Assembly: GCA_033980235.1 (NCBI GenBank)
Contig: CM067062.1
Coordinates: 5,953,696-6,017,695 of the forward strand
Direction: 5' to 3'
DNA from: Diadema setosum
Lineage: Eukaryota > Echinodermata > Echinoidea > Diadematoida > Diadematidae
Length of the DNA: 64,000 bases
Part shown: positions 1 to 10,480 of the stretch, piece by piece
How the letters are laid out: the number at the start of each line of letters is the position of its first letter
Numbering within the stretch: position 1 is the stretch's first letter
The notes under the pieces: generated by a model
What the model saw: the letters and a program-made list of their open reading frames with translations, nothing else
Told to the model about the DNA's origin: nothing
Database searches by the model: none
Made by a program: the position numbers and the translations under genes

Positions 1-103
1 TTAACACCATGCACTGTGAACTTTCTCTTTTTTTATGGTATGTGCTAATGTCATATTTCTGCTTATAGGCCTACTCGTCAATGCGTTCCATTCTTTTGCT
101 ATC

Positions 104-137
<34 letters not shown>

Positions 138-138
138 C
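1..138 (+). promoter_or_regulatory. 5' flank and leader of TRIM-A
   Basis: This stretch aligns with the flanks just upstream of the other TRIM copies (about 16935-17080, 39187-39325, 52135-52260). The shared landmarks are a TTAACACCATGCACTGTGAAC block, a 'CTCGTCAATGCGTT' block and a CAGA-rich run that ends at the start codon. No clear TATA box is visible. It probably contains the proximal promoter and 5' UTR, but the transcription start cannot be placed from sequence. Confidence 0.5.
102..136 (+). repeat. (CAGA)n microsatellite abutting the TRIM-A start codon
   Basis: About eight to nine tandem CAGA units end three bases before the ATG. The same microsatellite is shorter upstream of TRIM-B (17054-17078) and TRIM-D (52246-52258) and nearly gone in TRIM-C. 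It lies in the predicted 5' UTR. Confidence 0.85.
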
Positions 139-2205
139 ATGGCAACGTTTCATCAAATCAGCAGCCAGAGTCTGGAGTGTCCTATCTGTCTGACGCTATT
201 CCACCAACCTAAATCACTGGCATGTTCTCACACCTTCTGCAAAAACTGTTTGGAACGTATCTCTCAAACTCAGCCAAACCAACAAACTATAGCATGTCCT
301 GTATGCAGGAAAGAAACGCCCCTACCCAGTGGAGATGTGAGTAAGTTACAAACAAACGTACCCCTGAGTTCTCTTGTGGACGAAGTGAAAACCAAGAGCC
401 CAACATGCTCAGTTTGTGAGATAGACGAAAAGCCGCAAGCTGTGTCCTACTGTCAGGACTGCGGGGAAAACATGTGTGTATCCTGTGAGAAAGACCATTC
501 TGTGTGGAAAAGGTTCTCCACCCACGTAGTAGTGGCCATGAGAGGAGTGCTCTCGGGAAAAGTTCCGCTTAAGAGGAGACGGAAGTGTAAGAAACATCCT
601 AACGATGATGAGGAGTGTTTCTGTATCGGATGTCGGGAGTACGTCTGCTGTAAGTGGGGGATGTTAAAACATATACAAGAAGGGCATCAGATTGTAGAGG
701 CAGCAATCCATGAGGAGAAATTGATGGAAAATATCAAGGAGTTACAAGAAAAGGCAAAATCAAAGAAAACAACCATTGAAAATCATATCGATTTCATAGA
801 GACAGAGCGGAATGAAATGACAAAAATGATGAGAAACCTCAATGATGACATTGACAAGACGTACGAGGAATACATGCAACTATTGTCAGCCAGAAGAGAG
901 ACCCTCAAATCTCAAGTGAAACGATTGTCTGAAAAATTCGAGAAGGAATTAACAGTCATGGAGGAAGAGAATCGGCAAATAATTCGTCGTATGAAGGCTA
1001 TGGAAAAACTGGTAACTAACGGTATGAAGGTACCGCTAGAGAAAGACGCCTTGATTGCTCACGACACGCTGTGTGAGAACTTGAAGAGCTTTCTGGGACA
1101 AGATGATCCTGACGACCAATCACCGAGAGGTGTGGCGGAACGAGCTCAGAAGATTTCATTCCGTAGATACGTGAAGGTCAATGAACTTTATCTTGGCGAG
1201 CTGGAAGGTTACACGTGGGATGTCAAAGCATACGTAGAACTCCCTATTACAGACAGCATGAACTGTATCACGAGTGCACCGGACGGTAAGATGGCGGTGG
1301 GATTGCATGAAGGCGGAATCTATCTCTACTCCCCTGATGGCGTGTTACAGCAGACCGTGCTGAAGGATGTCAGTATCAGGAATATTGGATTCCTGTCCGA
1401 TGGTCGAAGTGTTGTATGTGACACGGACATCAAGATGTCACTCTACACTCCACAGTGGGAGAAGTTTGAAGTCACGTTCGAGATGATGATTGAGGATGAA
1501 GGAGTGCTTGGTGGTCTCGCTGTGGATAGAGATGAGGATGAAGGAGTGCTTGGTGGTCTCGCTGTGGATAGAGATGAGGATGAGGGAGTGCTTGGTGGTC
1601 TCATTGTGGATAGAGATGAGGATGAAGGAGTGCTTGGTGGTCTCGCTGTGGATAGTGATGAGGATGAAGGAGTGCTTGGTGGTCTCGCTGTGGATAGTGA
1701 TGAGGATGAAGAACCAGTGTTTGGTGATTTCACTGTGGATAGAGATGATAATATCTACGTGAGTTATAGGAAGCCCAAGAAGATCCAATTATTTACCCCA
1801 CAGGGTGGTAAGGCAGTTAGGGAACTAACGTGTGATGGATATACACCTATGCAACTATTCTCCTTTCACACCACGGGGAAACTGATACTGAAAGATTCCT
1901 CAACTGTCGTGTGTTTTGATGGTAAAGGGAAGAAGGAGAATGTCTTGATGGAGGAGGAGGAGGGTATGTTTGCCTACCCAGCGGTTTGTCGAGATGATTC
2001 TGTCATTGTAGCCTGGGTGAAGCACGAGGAGGGTCTCGTCAGTATCGATCGATACACGAGAGATTTCGAGTACTTGCATAATATCATCACTGATTTCAAA
2101 ATACAAAAACCAAAGAAAAGAAATTGGTACTATCTACAAGAGTTTGAGAGTGGAGAGATAGCTTTCTGCACTGCAGATAGACTCTACATATTTGATATAT
2201 TATGA
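139..2205 (+). CDS. TRIM-A: RING/B-box/coiled-coil protein with beta-propeller-like C-terminus
   Basis: Single-exon 688-residue protein, predicted cytoplasmic E3 ubiquitin ligase of the tripartite-motif family. A C3HC4 RING lies at residues 14-56 (C14, C17, C29, H31, C34, C37, C53, C56). A first B-box covers about 90-135 and a second about 152-190, followed by a coiled coil (about 195-300) rich in E/K/R. The C-terminal 300 residues hold repeated 'DG(K/R)..V' and 'LY(T/S)P' strands resembling an NHL-type propeller. The ATG was chosen because MATFHQIS is conserved in all four copies. Two oddities: residue 173, a zinc-binding Cys in the paralogues (CCKCGM), is Trp here (CCKWGM), and a 14-residue segment is expanded to six copies, making the protein 70 residues longer than its neighbours. 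It could be a functional ligase or one losing function. The TRIM call is firm; substrate unknown. Confidence 0.93.
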   Translation: MATFHQISSQSLECPICLTLFHQPKSLACSHTFCKNCLERISQTQPNQQTIACPVCRKETPLPSGDVSKLQTNVPLSSLVDEVKTKSPTCSVCEIDEKPQAVSYCQDCGENMCVSCEKDHSVWKRFSTHVVVAMRGVLSGKVPLKRRRKCKKHPNDDEECFCIGCREYVCCKWGMLKHIQEGHQIVEAAIHEEKLMENIKELQEKAKSKKTTIENHIDFIETERNEMTKMMRNLNDDIDKTYEEYMQLLSARRETLKSQVKRLSEKFEKELTVMEEENRQIIRRMKAMEKLVTNGMKVPLEKDALIAHDTLCENLKSFLGQDDPDDQSPRGVAERAQKISFRRYVKVNELYLGELEGYTWDVKAYVELPITDSMNCITSAPDGKMAVGLHEGGIYLYSPDGVLQQTVLKDVSIRNIGFLSDGRSVVCDTDIKMSLYTPQWEKFEVTFEMMIEDEGVLGGLAVDRDEDEGVLGGLAVDRDEDEGVLGGLIVDRDEDEGVLGGLAVDSDEDEGVLGGLAVDSDEDEEPVFGDFTVDRDDNIYVSYRKPKKIQLFTPQGGKAVRELTCDGYTPMQLFSFHTTGKLILKDSSTVVCFDGKGKKENVLMEEEEGMFAYPAVCRDDSVIVAWVKHEEGLVSIDRYTRDFEYLHNIITDFKIQKPKKRNWYYLQEFESGEIAFCTADRLYIFDIL
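1492..1746 (+). repeat. In-frame 42-bp tandem repeat inside TRIM-A
   Basis: Units start at 1492, 1534, 1576, 1618, 1660 and 1702, each coding DEDEGVLGGLAVDR-like residues; the last is diverged and one codon longer. TRIM-B, -C and -D have a single copy of this segment. The unit has no stop in several frames, which explains long but spurious open frames on both strands here. Confidence 0.95.
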
Positions 2206-3676
2206 AATGTGATACAAGATTTTGTCATGCAGTAGCATGTAAGAAAAAGGGATTCTTTGGTGGGGTACTCTAAATGAGTAGAATATTGTAATGAATCAAG
2301 TTTACATCACGTTAATGGACTGCACATGCATGTGTCGTGCCTTCTCACATGAATACTCATACACTTGTAATGACCTTAATCACGTCGAAAAGTTGAAATA
2401 ATTTGTGTATGTTTGACCATTTCAAGGGTAAAGCAGGGCCAGTTACAACCTCTATTTTGCAATATTAGTGCTCTAAATGATACAACATTATTTAGAGGAA
2501 ATGCCTTTCAGCTCGAATCAGTAAAAAGCTAATATTTGCTGCCTGGACCAAAGTGGTTAGGGGGATTATTACAATGACGCAGGTAAACAACCCTTGCATC
2601 GCAGGTCTATGAATGAGTATCAAAACTTACTTGTAGTGTATATTTATAATTTTCCTTATATAAAACTAATTTTAGAAATTGCCTGACAGTGCCAAAATTA
2701 TGACCTATGAATCATGGACTTTGTCAGTTCTAACCTGTTTATCTATCAGAGTATTCTGGCTTTGGAACTTTTCTTTTTGGTCTCAAGTGGCATGAACGTT
2801 ACTATACCGTGAGAATTTATAAATGCGAATAAAGGAATTAAGAAATGGGTAATTCACAGCAATGACACGACAAGACTTGGTCACGAATGCCGTTCACCAG
2901 ATTGAACTATCTGAAGAGCGCTCTCTTCCGGGCGAGTTACGCGTGCACACCGTAAATCTCCAACATGACTTCCCTACAGACTGTCTTATAATGGACTCTT
3001 TCCATCTCGCTAAATCTATTGCCCTCCAACTCATCTATAGTCCCTCGTCATTCCAAGTCAAACATCCATATAACGTTAATGAGTGTATGCTTGGGTAAAA
3101 CCATTCAGTACTGATTTTCGTGCCTTCGAATGAAACAATATTGATTGTATGCGTTAACTTTTTTATGTTTTAAAGAATATTTTATTTTTCATCAAAGGGA
3201 AACAAAATGTACAAACAAATTCGTACAAAAATCTTTACATCAATTTCGTAAACATTTTCATCAATGGAAACAAAATTAAATAAACAGATGTATACCAAGT
3301 CTTAACATCCATTTCGTAATCTTTACACTGTAATGCATTTTTTTTCACAATCCATATACATGCCTCTTTTTTTTTTTTTACTATTTTTTCACTACTGACC
3401 CCATATTCTATTTTTGATTCTATTCTTTCATTATATTACAAACTTTATTGTCTAAATCACTAACCCCAAATTATCTTTTCAACATTCATTAATTTGTTGG
3501 CCAACTTTAAATGTCAATATCCATTGATTGCAGTTTATTCCTTAAAAAACAAACAAAAACCACACAGACCACCCTTACCCCCGTCCATTCTCCCTCTTAC
3601 TACCCTACACCATTCCCCTCTTCAAAATCCCCATCACAACAAAACCTCAGTGGAGACAACTAAAGACGTCTGACCA
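2206..3676. other. 3' flank of TRIM-A, part of the duplicated unit
   Basis: No gene seen. The first 900 bp align with the 3' flanks of TRIM-B (18932-19900), TRIM-C (from 41160) and TRIM-D (54115-55100), including a shared 'CGTTCACCAGATTGAACT' block near 2893. The part from about 3120 aligns only with unit D (55085-55557 and 60740-60858). A short open frame at 2862-3098 is part of this repeat and not credible as a gene. Confidence 0.7.
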
Positions 3677-4496
3677 GCATGGGCGTAAATCCCGGGGGGA
3701 TGGGGGGATATATCCCCCCCCCCCCCCCCCTGAAATGGAGGAGGGGGATGGCCTGTACAATCATCCCCCCCCCCCTGAATTTTGAGGAAAAAATGGAGGA
3801 AGCAGAAATGTGATTGTAACAATTTTGACATAATTATTGCATGACGTTTGTACGCCGGCCTTCAGACAGGTAACATAGCTGAACAGTATTCTATCTTGTA
3901 GGAAAATGTATACATAATTTTCTCAGGCGGTCGCTCGCTTCGCTCGCTCGCGAAGAAAGTAACATCGACATATAGTCACTGTAAGGTATGGCTCAGACGT
4001 TGACAACGTCAAATAGTATAGGCCTACATGTAAACATGCTATGACGCGAGTAACTGGGGACCATCTGCAAAATAATATATGTACGAAAACAAACAAGCAA
4101 ACAAACAAACAAACAAACAAACAATAACAAAAACTATACGTCATAATTGAACCCCCTCCATTTCCTGAATCATTCCTGAGAAACGACAGTGACTGATTAC
4201 TCAGTCAGGATACATCTATGGGCATTCCCAGGGAAGATCAGGGGCGTCAAATCTATCTGGGGGGGGGGGGGGGGGGGCAAAGGGGCATTTGCCCCCGCCC
4301 CTTTGGAAGTGTTTAGGCAGAGAAATCATTTATCCCCTAAGCAATTCCCGAGATGAGGACAAATCTCGAACTTTCTTAATGGAAAATTGTCCAAATATCC
4401 CCAGAACTATGCACCAGATCGTTGCATTGCAATCATAAGCATGCAAAAGCTCCGCTATACAGGATCCCTTTCGATAAACTTTGTACACTTTGACAT

Positions 4497-5361
4497 TGGG
4501 TGCGTTTATCAACTCCTTTTCTCGGCAGAAACAGGTTATCCAAACAGCTTTCAAGGCATTTTTACGAGTTGATAAACGCAAAGCTGTTTTGAAAGCCCTT
4601 TAGGAAAGCCTTTTACGAAAGGGTGCGTTTATCAACTCTCCTTTCTCGGCAGAAACAGGTTATCCAAACAGCTTTCAAGGAATTTTCACGAGTTGATAAA
4701 CGCAAAGCTGTTTTGAAAGCCCTTTAGGAAAGCCTTTTCGAAAGCCCCAAATTTGTGGCGATCCAAACAGCTTTCCTAAACAGGTTTTCAGAAACCTGTT
4801 TGTAAAAGCCATTTGGAAGTTGATAAACGCAAAGCTGTTTTGAAACGGCTTTGTAGTCTTGTACTTCAGGCACGCCTTATGACCTCTTCTCCTCTGGTCG
4901 AATTGCGCAATGCAGCTGTGCAGTGACAGGCCAGTTAAAAAAATCGTGTTCGCGAAGAGAGTTGATAAACGCAACTATTTTGAAAGCCGTTTCTAAAGGG
5001 CTTTGGAAAGGGCTATCGAAAGCCGTTTAAACAGGGGAGAGTTGATAAACGCAGCCAAAGTCGCATGCCGCCACTCAGAAATATTTGAAGTATGTGCTAA
5101 ACTGGAGCTGCCTCACAGATAGGAAGACAATTGATTCATGTGGCATTGCATCATGACTCGTCACTCTCAAAGGAAGATATGTCTTTATTATGGTAATTGC
5201 TTTTCTCCGTCCTTTCTTCGAAAACAAGCGGCACATTAATAGTACAGGCAGTCAGGGCTTTGGAAAGGGCTCTCGAAAGGGCTACGGAAAGGGCTTTCGA
5301 AAGGGCTATCGAAAGGGCTATCGAAAGCCGTTTAAACAGGGGAAAGTTGATAAACGCAGCC
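4497..5361. repeat. Nested MITE pieces with GCGTTTATCAACTC ends
   Basis: The segment opens with TGCGTTTATCAACTC (4501-4515) and closes with GAGTTGATAAACGCAGCC (5039-5056), which are inverted copies. A direct repeat of the left end recurs at 4621-4680, and a second right end lies at 5346-5361. Between them are variants of an 'AAAGC(C/T)' motif that create open frames with Ala/Glu/Arg-rich translations; these are not genes. Confidence 0.65.
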
Positions 5362-5469
5362 ATTGACGTATATATCCCTAATTCATCAAAGAGTGTGCAG
5401 CAGATCTTTCACTTAACAAAAGCACCCTCATATGCAGAGGCGTCGATCGGGGGGGGGGGGGGGGATGGT

Positions 5470-6812
5470 TCTCCCATAAAAGTGGGACAAACAAAAGCGA
5501 AAATTATAGCTACAAACGGCATTTTTTGGAGTGTAAAATATCAAAATTTTAAAGCTCGCTCGCTCCGTTCGCTCGCATTCAACCATAATGCCATTCTCCT
5601 GATGTTGCTGCCAGTGACTGACAGCAGTTTTCGGCCGGTGCGCCCCCCTCAATTTCCAAAGCGAAAAATATAGCTACGAACGGCAGTTTTGGGACTGTAA
5701 AATGTGAAAATTTTGAAGCTCGCTCGCATTCAATCATTATGCCATTCTCCTGATGTTGCTGCCAGTGATTGACAGCAGTTGCGCCCCCCTTAATTTCCAA
5801 AGCGAAAAATATAGCTACGAACGGTAGTTTTTGGACTGTAAAATGTGAAAATTTTGAAGCTCGCTCGCTTCGCTCGCTCGCATTTAATCGTTATGCCATT
5901 CTCCTGATGTTGCTGCCAGTAATTGCCAGCAGTTTTCGCCCGGTGCGCTCCCCTTTATTTCCAAAGTGAAATAATACAGCCACAAACGGCAGTCTTTGGA
6001 CTGTAAAATGTCAAAATTTTCAAGCTCGCTCGCTCCGCTCGCTCGCATTTAACCGCTATGCCATTCTCCTGATGTTGCTGCCAGTGATTGCCAGCAGTTG
6101 CGCCCGGTGCGGCTCCCCTTAATTTTCAAAGCGAAAAAGTATAGCTACAAACGGCAGTTTTTAGACTCTAAAATGTCAGAATTTTCAAGCTCGCTCGCTC
6201 CGCTCTCCTGATGTTGCTGCCAGTGATTGACAGCAGTTGCGCCCGGTGCGGTCCCCCTTAATTTCCAAAGCGAAAAATACAATTACGAACGGTAGTTTTT
6301 GGACTGTAAAATGTGAAAATTTTGAAGCTTGCTCGCTTCGCTCGCTCGCATTTGATCATTATGCCATTATCCTGATGTTGCTGCCAGTAATTGCCAGCAG
6401 TTTTCGCCCGGTGCGCCCCCTTTATTTCCCAAGCGAAAAAATGCAGCCACAAAGGACAGTTTGGGGGACTGTAAAATATCAAAATTTTCAAGCTCACTCG
6501 CTTCGCTCGCTCGCATTCATTCGTTATGCTATTCTCCTGATGTTGCTGCCAGTAATTGCCGGCAGTTTTGCCGGGTGTGTCCCCCTTAATTTCCAAAGCG
6601 AAAAAATACAGCCACAAACGGCAGTCTTTGGACTGTAAAATGTCAAAACTTTCAAGCTCGCTCGCTCCGCTCGCTCGCATTTGACCGCTATGCCATTCTC
6701 CTGATGTTGCTGCCAGTGATTGACAGCAGTTGCGCCCGGCGCGGCCCCCCTTAATTTCCAAAACGAAAAAGTATAGCGACAAACGGCAGTTTTTAGACTG
6801 TAGAATGTCAAA
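5470..6812. repeat. Tandem array, nine copies of a ~164-bp unit
   Basis: The landmark TAGCTAC(A/G)AACGG(C/T)AG or a close variant recurs at about 5507, 5671, 5812, 5977, 6142, 6281, 6444, 6609 and 6773. Spacings are near 164 bp except two of about 140 bp, where part of the unit is missing. Each full unit includes a CTCGCTCGCTTCGCTCGC mirror-like run. The array sits inside the TIR element. Confidence 0.9.
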
Positions 6813-6889
6813 ATGTCTTCATATTTTTGCTGCCTCTTTCCTCCCACTTTATATTTCATGCAAAAGAGTGGGACATCCGGTCCCTGTAA

Positions 6890-6921
<32 letters not shown>

Positions 6922-7036
6922 GGGGGGGCACCAAGCTTCTTCCCCCCCCCCCCGGTCCGGTTATGGGCTTGTAATCGTGGTGATGGTGACCATCCCCCCC
7001 CCCCCCCCACTCCTCAGTACGGATTTACGCCATTGA

Positions 7037-9003
7037 TCAAGTCACAAATAAGTCACGAAGGTTTTGTAGCTCCACTTACCTGACATTATACAGAAATGCA
7101 ATGCAGCCAAAAGAAAAAAAAAAGTGATCATTTAATGAATAAGCCAGTTCACAGTTCCACTCTGAGCATGTGCAGTTAAAGATCATTGCAGACCTTCTCT
7201 TGAAATGGATTTGCAACTGAGATATTCAAAACCTAGATAGGGCTTCATGACAACTGCGTTATAAATGAACCAGGTGCAGATTGGTATTTACAGGTGAATG
7301 TGCATTCTTTTCAACAACATTAACAAAAGCCATTCATGCAACACTGACATGTAAATTACCACTTATTGCATGGATGTTGTCAACTGCTCTCTTGAGACTA
7401 TTCCACGTATTTCAAAGTCTGTGGTTGGGGAGGTCATTGCAGACTTAGTGCTAACTGTGAACCATCTTATTGCTACAAAAACCTCAGTGTCATGTAAACC
7501 CTTGAAATTGATATGATCTTCCGGTGAACTGTAATAGTGAAGAAAAATGAATAACTTAGCATCAGGCTCAAGGGGTTTCAAATTGAAACCGAGAAAACTT
7601 AGCAGAGCAGGACAATTTAATGAATATGCCCAAACGCACATTTATTTTTATCTTTTGTTACATTAGCCAATTTGTTTCTGCATTTACCTCTTCTCAACAC
7701 AAGTTATAAGAATATGTCAAGTCTGGTACGCGTTTCCGTGCAGGCTAAATAAACATGATAAAATAATCTAGATGCTAAGTTTGTTTTTGACATACATTAC
7801 CTCTGTTTGATCGAATAGGACACAAACAGAATAATTCATTTTGTTTTGAATCTGATTATTTTACTCTGTTTGTATTCATGTTTCAGTCTGCTCACTAATA
7901 CATTGGGTGAGATTATATAACATTTTGTAATTCACATCCCATAGGACTAAGAAATGATGATGAACAGTGATTTTCTGCTTCAGCCATAAGAGAGTTACAT
8001 ATTCATGTTGTATCCGAACATTTAATGCGTGGAAGCACGCTGTGGTTATCAGCCAAGGAACTGTCACCGTTATTCATACGCAGTTGCTATTACAGCTGGA
8101 GATGAGAGATGTAATATTGTTGCTTTGTGCCAGAAGCCATTATGCTTGGGTAAAGAGAGATATTTAGAGAATTCTTTCAGATTTGGGATAAAGTATGATC
8201 GAGCAGGTGACCCCAAAAACAAAATGACTTTGTGTCTCACCTTTCTTTTCCCCATTTCAATCAATCCCTCTCTCTCATTTTAATGTTCTATTTCATCCAC
8301 ATTATTTTTTATCTGATGATGTTTCTTGCGGCCCGAAGTGTGCATTAAATCATCCCCCTTTGTGACGTATTGAATTACTGACGTCACTTGTTGTAACGGA
8401 AGAGCTTGAGGTGATGCATTTAGTTTCATATTGAATGATCAAGAAGCAGTATATCGTAACCCATACTTAGAAATTTGAAGTTAACTGAAATTCCTTGATA
8501 ATTATTCGTATAACATAACATCCAAGTATATTTGAAAATGAATGAATAAATGAATGAAAGTCGGCATAGTAGGACTGTAAGACTAGTTTCGCCCATTCAT
8601 TGAGCTGTTAATAGGTAAAATATGTGAATGTCTTCCAAAGTATATATCTTTCAGGATGTTTCGGTCATGTTGTCAAATTATTATTACACAAAATATTATC
8701 TCGGTAGTCATCAGAATACTAGTATAGTACGTCAGGTAATGTTGGCATTGTATAAAGCTTTCATATTCTTAGGCATCCCTTGTACAGTCCTGTACAACAC
8801 GCTGTAAACTCGTATATGATGATATAGAGTATAAGATCATATGACTATAGTTAAGACAAAACGTCTGTACACCAGTACTCCGACTGAAAATGAATGCTGC
8901 CATGATTTACAATCATATACAATAATTCATTTAGGTTTTTCTATTGACAGTGTTTGTATAACCGAAATTTCAGTATTTCGTTACAATTAATTCCTCCTCA
9001 TCG
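7037..9003. other. Conserved intergenic block of the unit
   Basis: No gene seen. This block aligns with unit B (about 20040-22510) and unit C (about 43280-45720). In unit B an internal piece is duplicated (20390-20760 and 20950-21310) and in unit C similarly (43740 and 44000). Its start is also present in unit D (60858-60898) before an insertion interrupts it. Confidence 0.7.
8362..8386. promoter_or_regulatory. Paired CRE-like sites in conserved non-coding block
   Basis: TGACGTAT (8362) is followed 17 bp later by the palindrome TGACGTCA (8379-8386), the CREB/ATF consensus. The same pair is kept in unit B (21619 and 21635-21642) and, with one change (CGACGTCA), in unit C (44703 and 44719-44726). 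Retention in order and spacing suggests but does not prove a regulatory role; the copies are also young duplicates. Confidence 0.4.
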
Positions 9004-9679
9004 TGTAAAGTGGTGGAGTAACATGCCCACTTTACCGTAGAGATAGTACGGGTAGGAAGCTGGAATATAGCTTTCCTGCCAAGACATGTAACATAAGTTT
9101 ATAGAGCAACTTGCCCACCTTAGTGTACATACAAGGCCCCCCCCCCAAACAAAATGTTGGGGGGGGGGGGGGCAAAACGAGTTTGTGCCCCCCCCCCCCC
9201 AAGTGCCCCCTGTAGCAAATAATTAATCACTGATTTAAAGACCAAAATGAACAATAAAGGCATATTTCTTGTCTAAATGTAGTAATTTCATAACTGAAAA
9301 TGCAAAAATTTTCGCCCCTAACGGGGCGAAAATTATAATACACTAACAACATACAGTATTGTATCTATACACTAATAGGAACTTAATGAGTAAATTTAGT
9401 GTATAGATGGTAGCCTCGTGTCCTCGAGTGTGCCCGCTGAAACATACCTTTAGTAAACCTTACATTTTTCATTTTCTTTTTTGTTTTCTAGCAGTATAAG
9501 AATATTTTTCATTGTTCGAACGATGCGATCACGTTTAAGCTTTTAATGAGTACATTTCAGATAAATTGCAAAGTGAAAGTGGCTCTCTCGTTCTGCCCGT
9601 ACTTATAGTAAAATGAAAAGTTTTCATAAGTTATTATCAAAGTCCTTCGCAGTGATTTCTTTTACTATGTTTAATTCCT

Positions 9680-10480
9680 CAGAAATTTAATTTAAAATGT
9701 TCTATAAAAGCGACTTTTATACTCTGTTTTTACAAAAAGTCCCTACCGTGGGAGGGGGTATCCTCCTCCCACATCCTCCCCCGCTCGGTCGCTTCGCTCC
9801 CTCGACGAGGATCTCACACCATCACATAATATACCCCCGTATGTTAAGATCATAGTCCTTCCAACTGATTTTTTTTTTTCAATATGTTAATTCCCCAGAA
9901 ATTTGCTTTTAAATGTTCTATAAACGCGACGTTTATACTCTGTTTTCACAAAAAGTCCCTACCGTGGGAGGGACCCTCCCCCTGCTCGGTCGCTTCGCTC
10001 CCTCGCCGAGGATCTCGCACCATCACATTATTAATGTACTCTCGTATGTTATGATCATAGTCCTTCCAACTGATTTTTTCAATATGTTAATTCCCTAGAA
10101 ATTTACTTTAAATTCTCTATAAACGCGACTTTTATACTCTGTTTTCACAAAAAGTCCTTACCGTGGGAGGGGGTATCCCCCCTCCCACACCCTCCCCCCG
10201 CTCGGTCGCTTCGCTCCCTCGCCGAGGATCTCACACCATCACATTATTATGTACTCCCGTATGTAATAATCATAGTCCTTCGCACTGATTATTTTTCACT
10301 ATGTTTAATTCCATAGAAATTTGCTTTTAAATGGTCTATAAACGCGACTTTTGTACCCTGTTTTACAAAAGCTCCCTACAGTGGGGGGGGGGGGGGGGGG
10401 GGGATCCCCCTTTCCACACACCCCCCCCCCCCCCCGCTCACTCGCTCCGCTCCCGCGCCGAGGATCTCACATCGCACATA
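9680..10480. repeat. Four-copy ~200-220-bp tandem repeat
   Basis: The landmark TCTATAAACGCGACTTT (first copy TCTATAAAAGCGAC) recurs at about 9701, 9917, 10116 and 10335. Each unit ends in a C-rich run plus CTCGGTCGCTTCGCTCCCTC and CGAGGATCTCACA. The last unit has expanded poly-G and poly-C runs. Confidence 0.88.

Larger units (their letters stand above)
3677..7036. mobile_element. 3.4-kb TIR element with internal satellites (non-autonomous DNA transposon)
   Basis: The ends are inverted: GGCGTAAATCC at 3682-3692 and GGATTTACGCC at 7021-7031, each followed inward by C- or G-runs. Unit D carries the uninterrupted host sequence (60846-60870, 'GTCTGACCATCAAGTCAC'), so this is an insertion in unit A. 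No transposase frame is visible. Inside are nested MITE pieces (4497-5361), G/C homopolymers (about 3711, 4260, 5450, 6905, 6994) and a nine-copy tandem array. The exact target duplication could not be fixed. Confidence 0.8.

Noticed and set aside
1438..1788. Open frames on both strands overlapping the TRIM-A repeat
   Set aside because: The 42-bp repeat has no stops in several frames; these frames are by-products of the repeat and the TRIM frame is conserved in paralogues.
2862..3098. 78-codon frame downstream of TRIM-A
   Set aside because: It lies in a block repeated after all TRIM copies, but the frame is not kept open in the other copies.
5197..5673. 158-codon Ala/Glu/Arg-rich frame
   Set aside because: Low-complexity translation of the 'AAAGGGCT' repeat in MITE pieces; no domain and no conservation.
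6258..6782. 174-codon minus-strand frame
   Set aside because: It is the translation of the ~164-bp tandem array, repeating the same peptide with indels.
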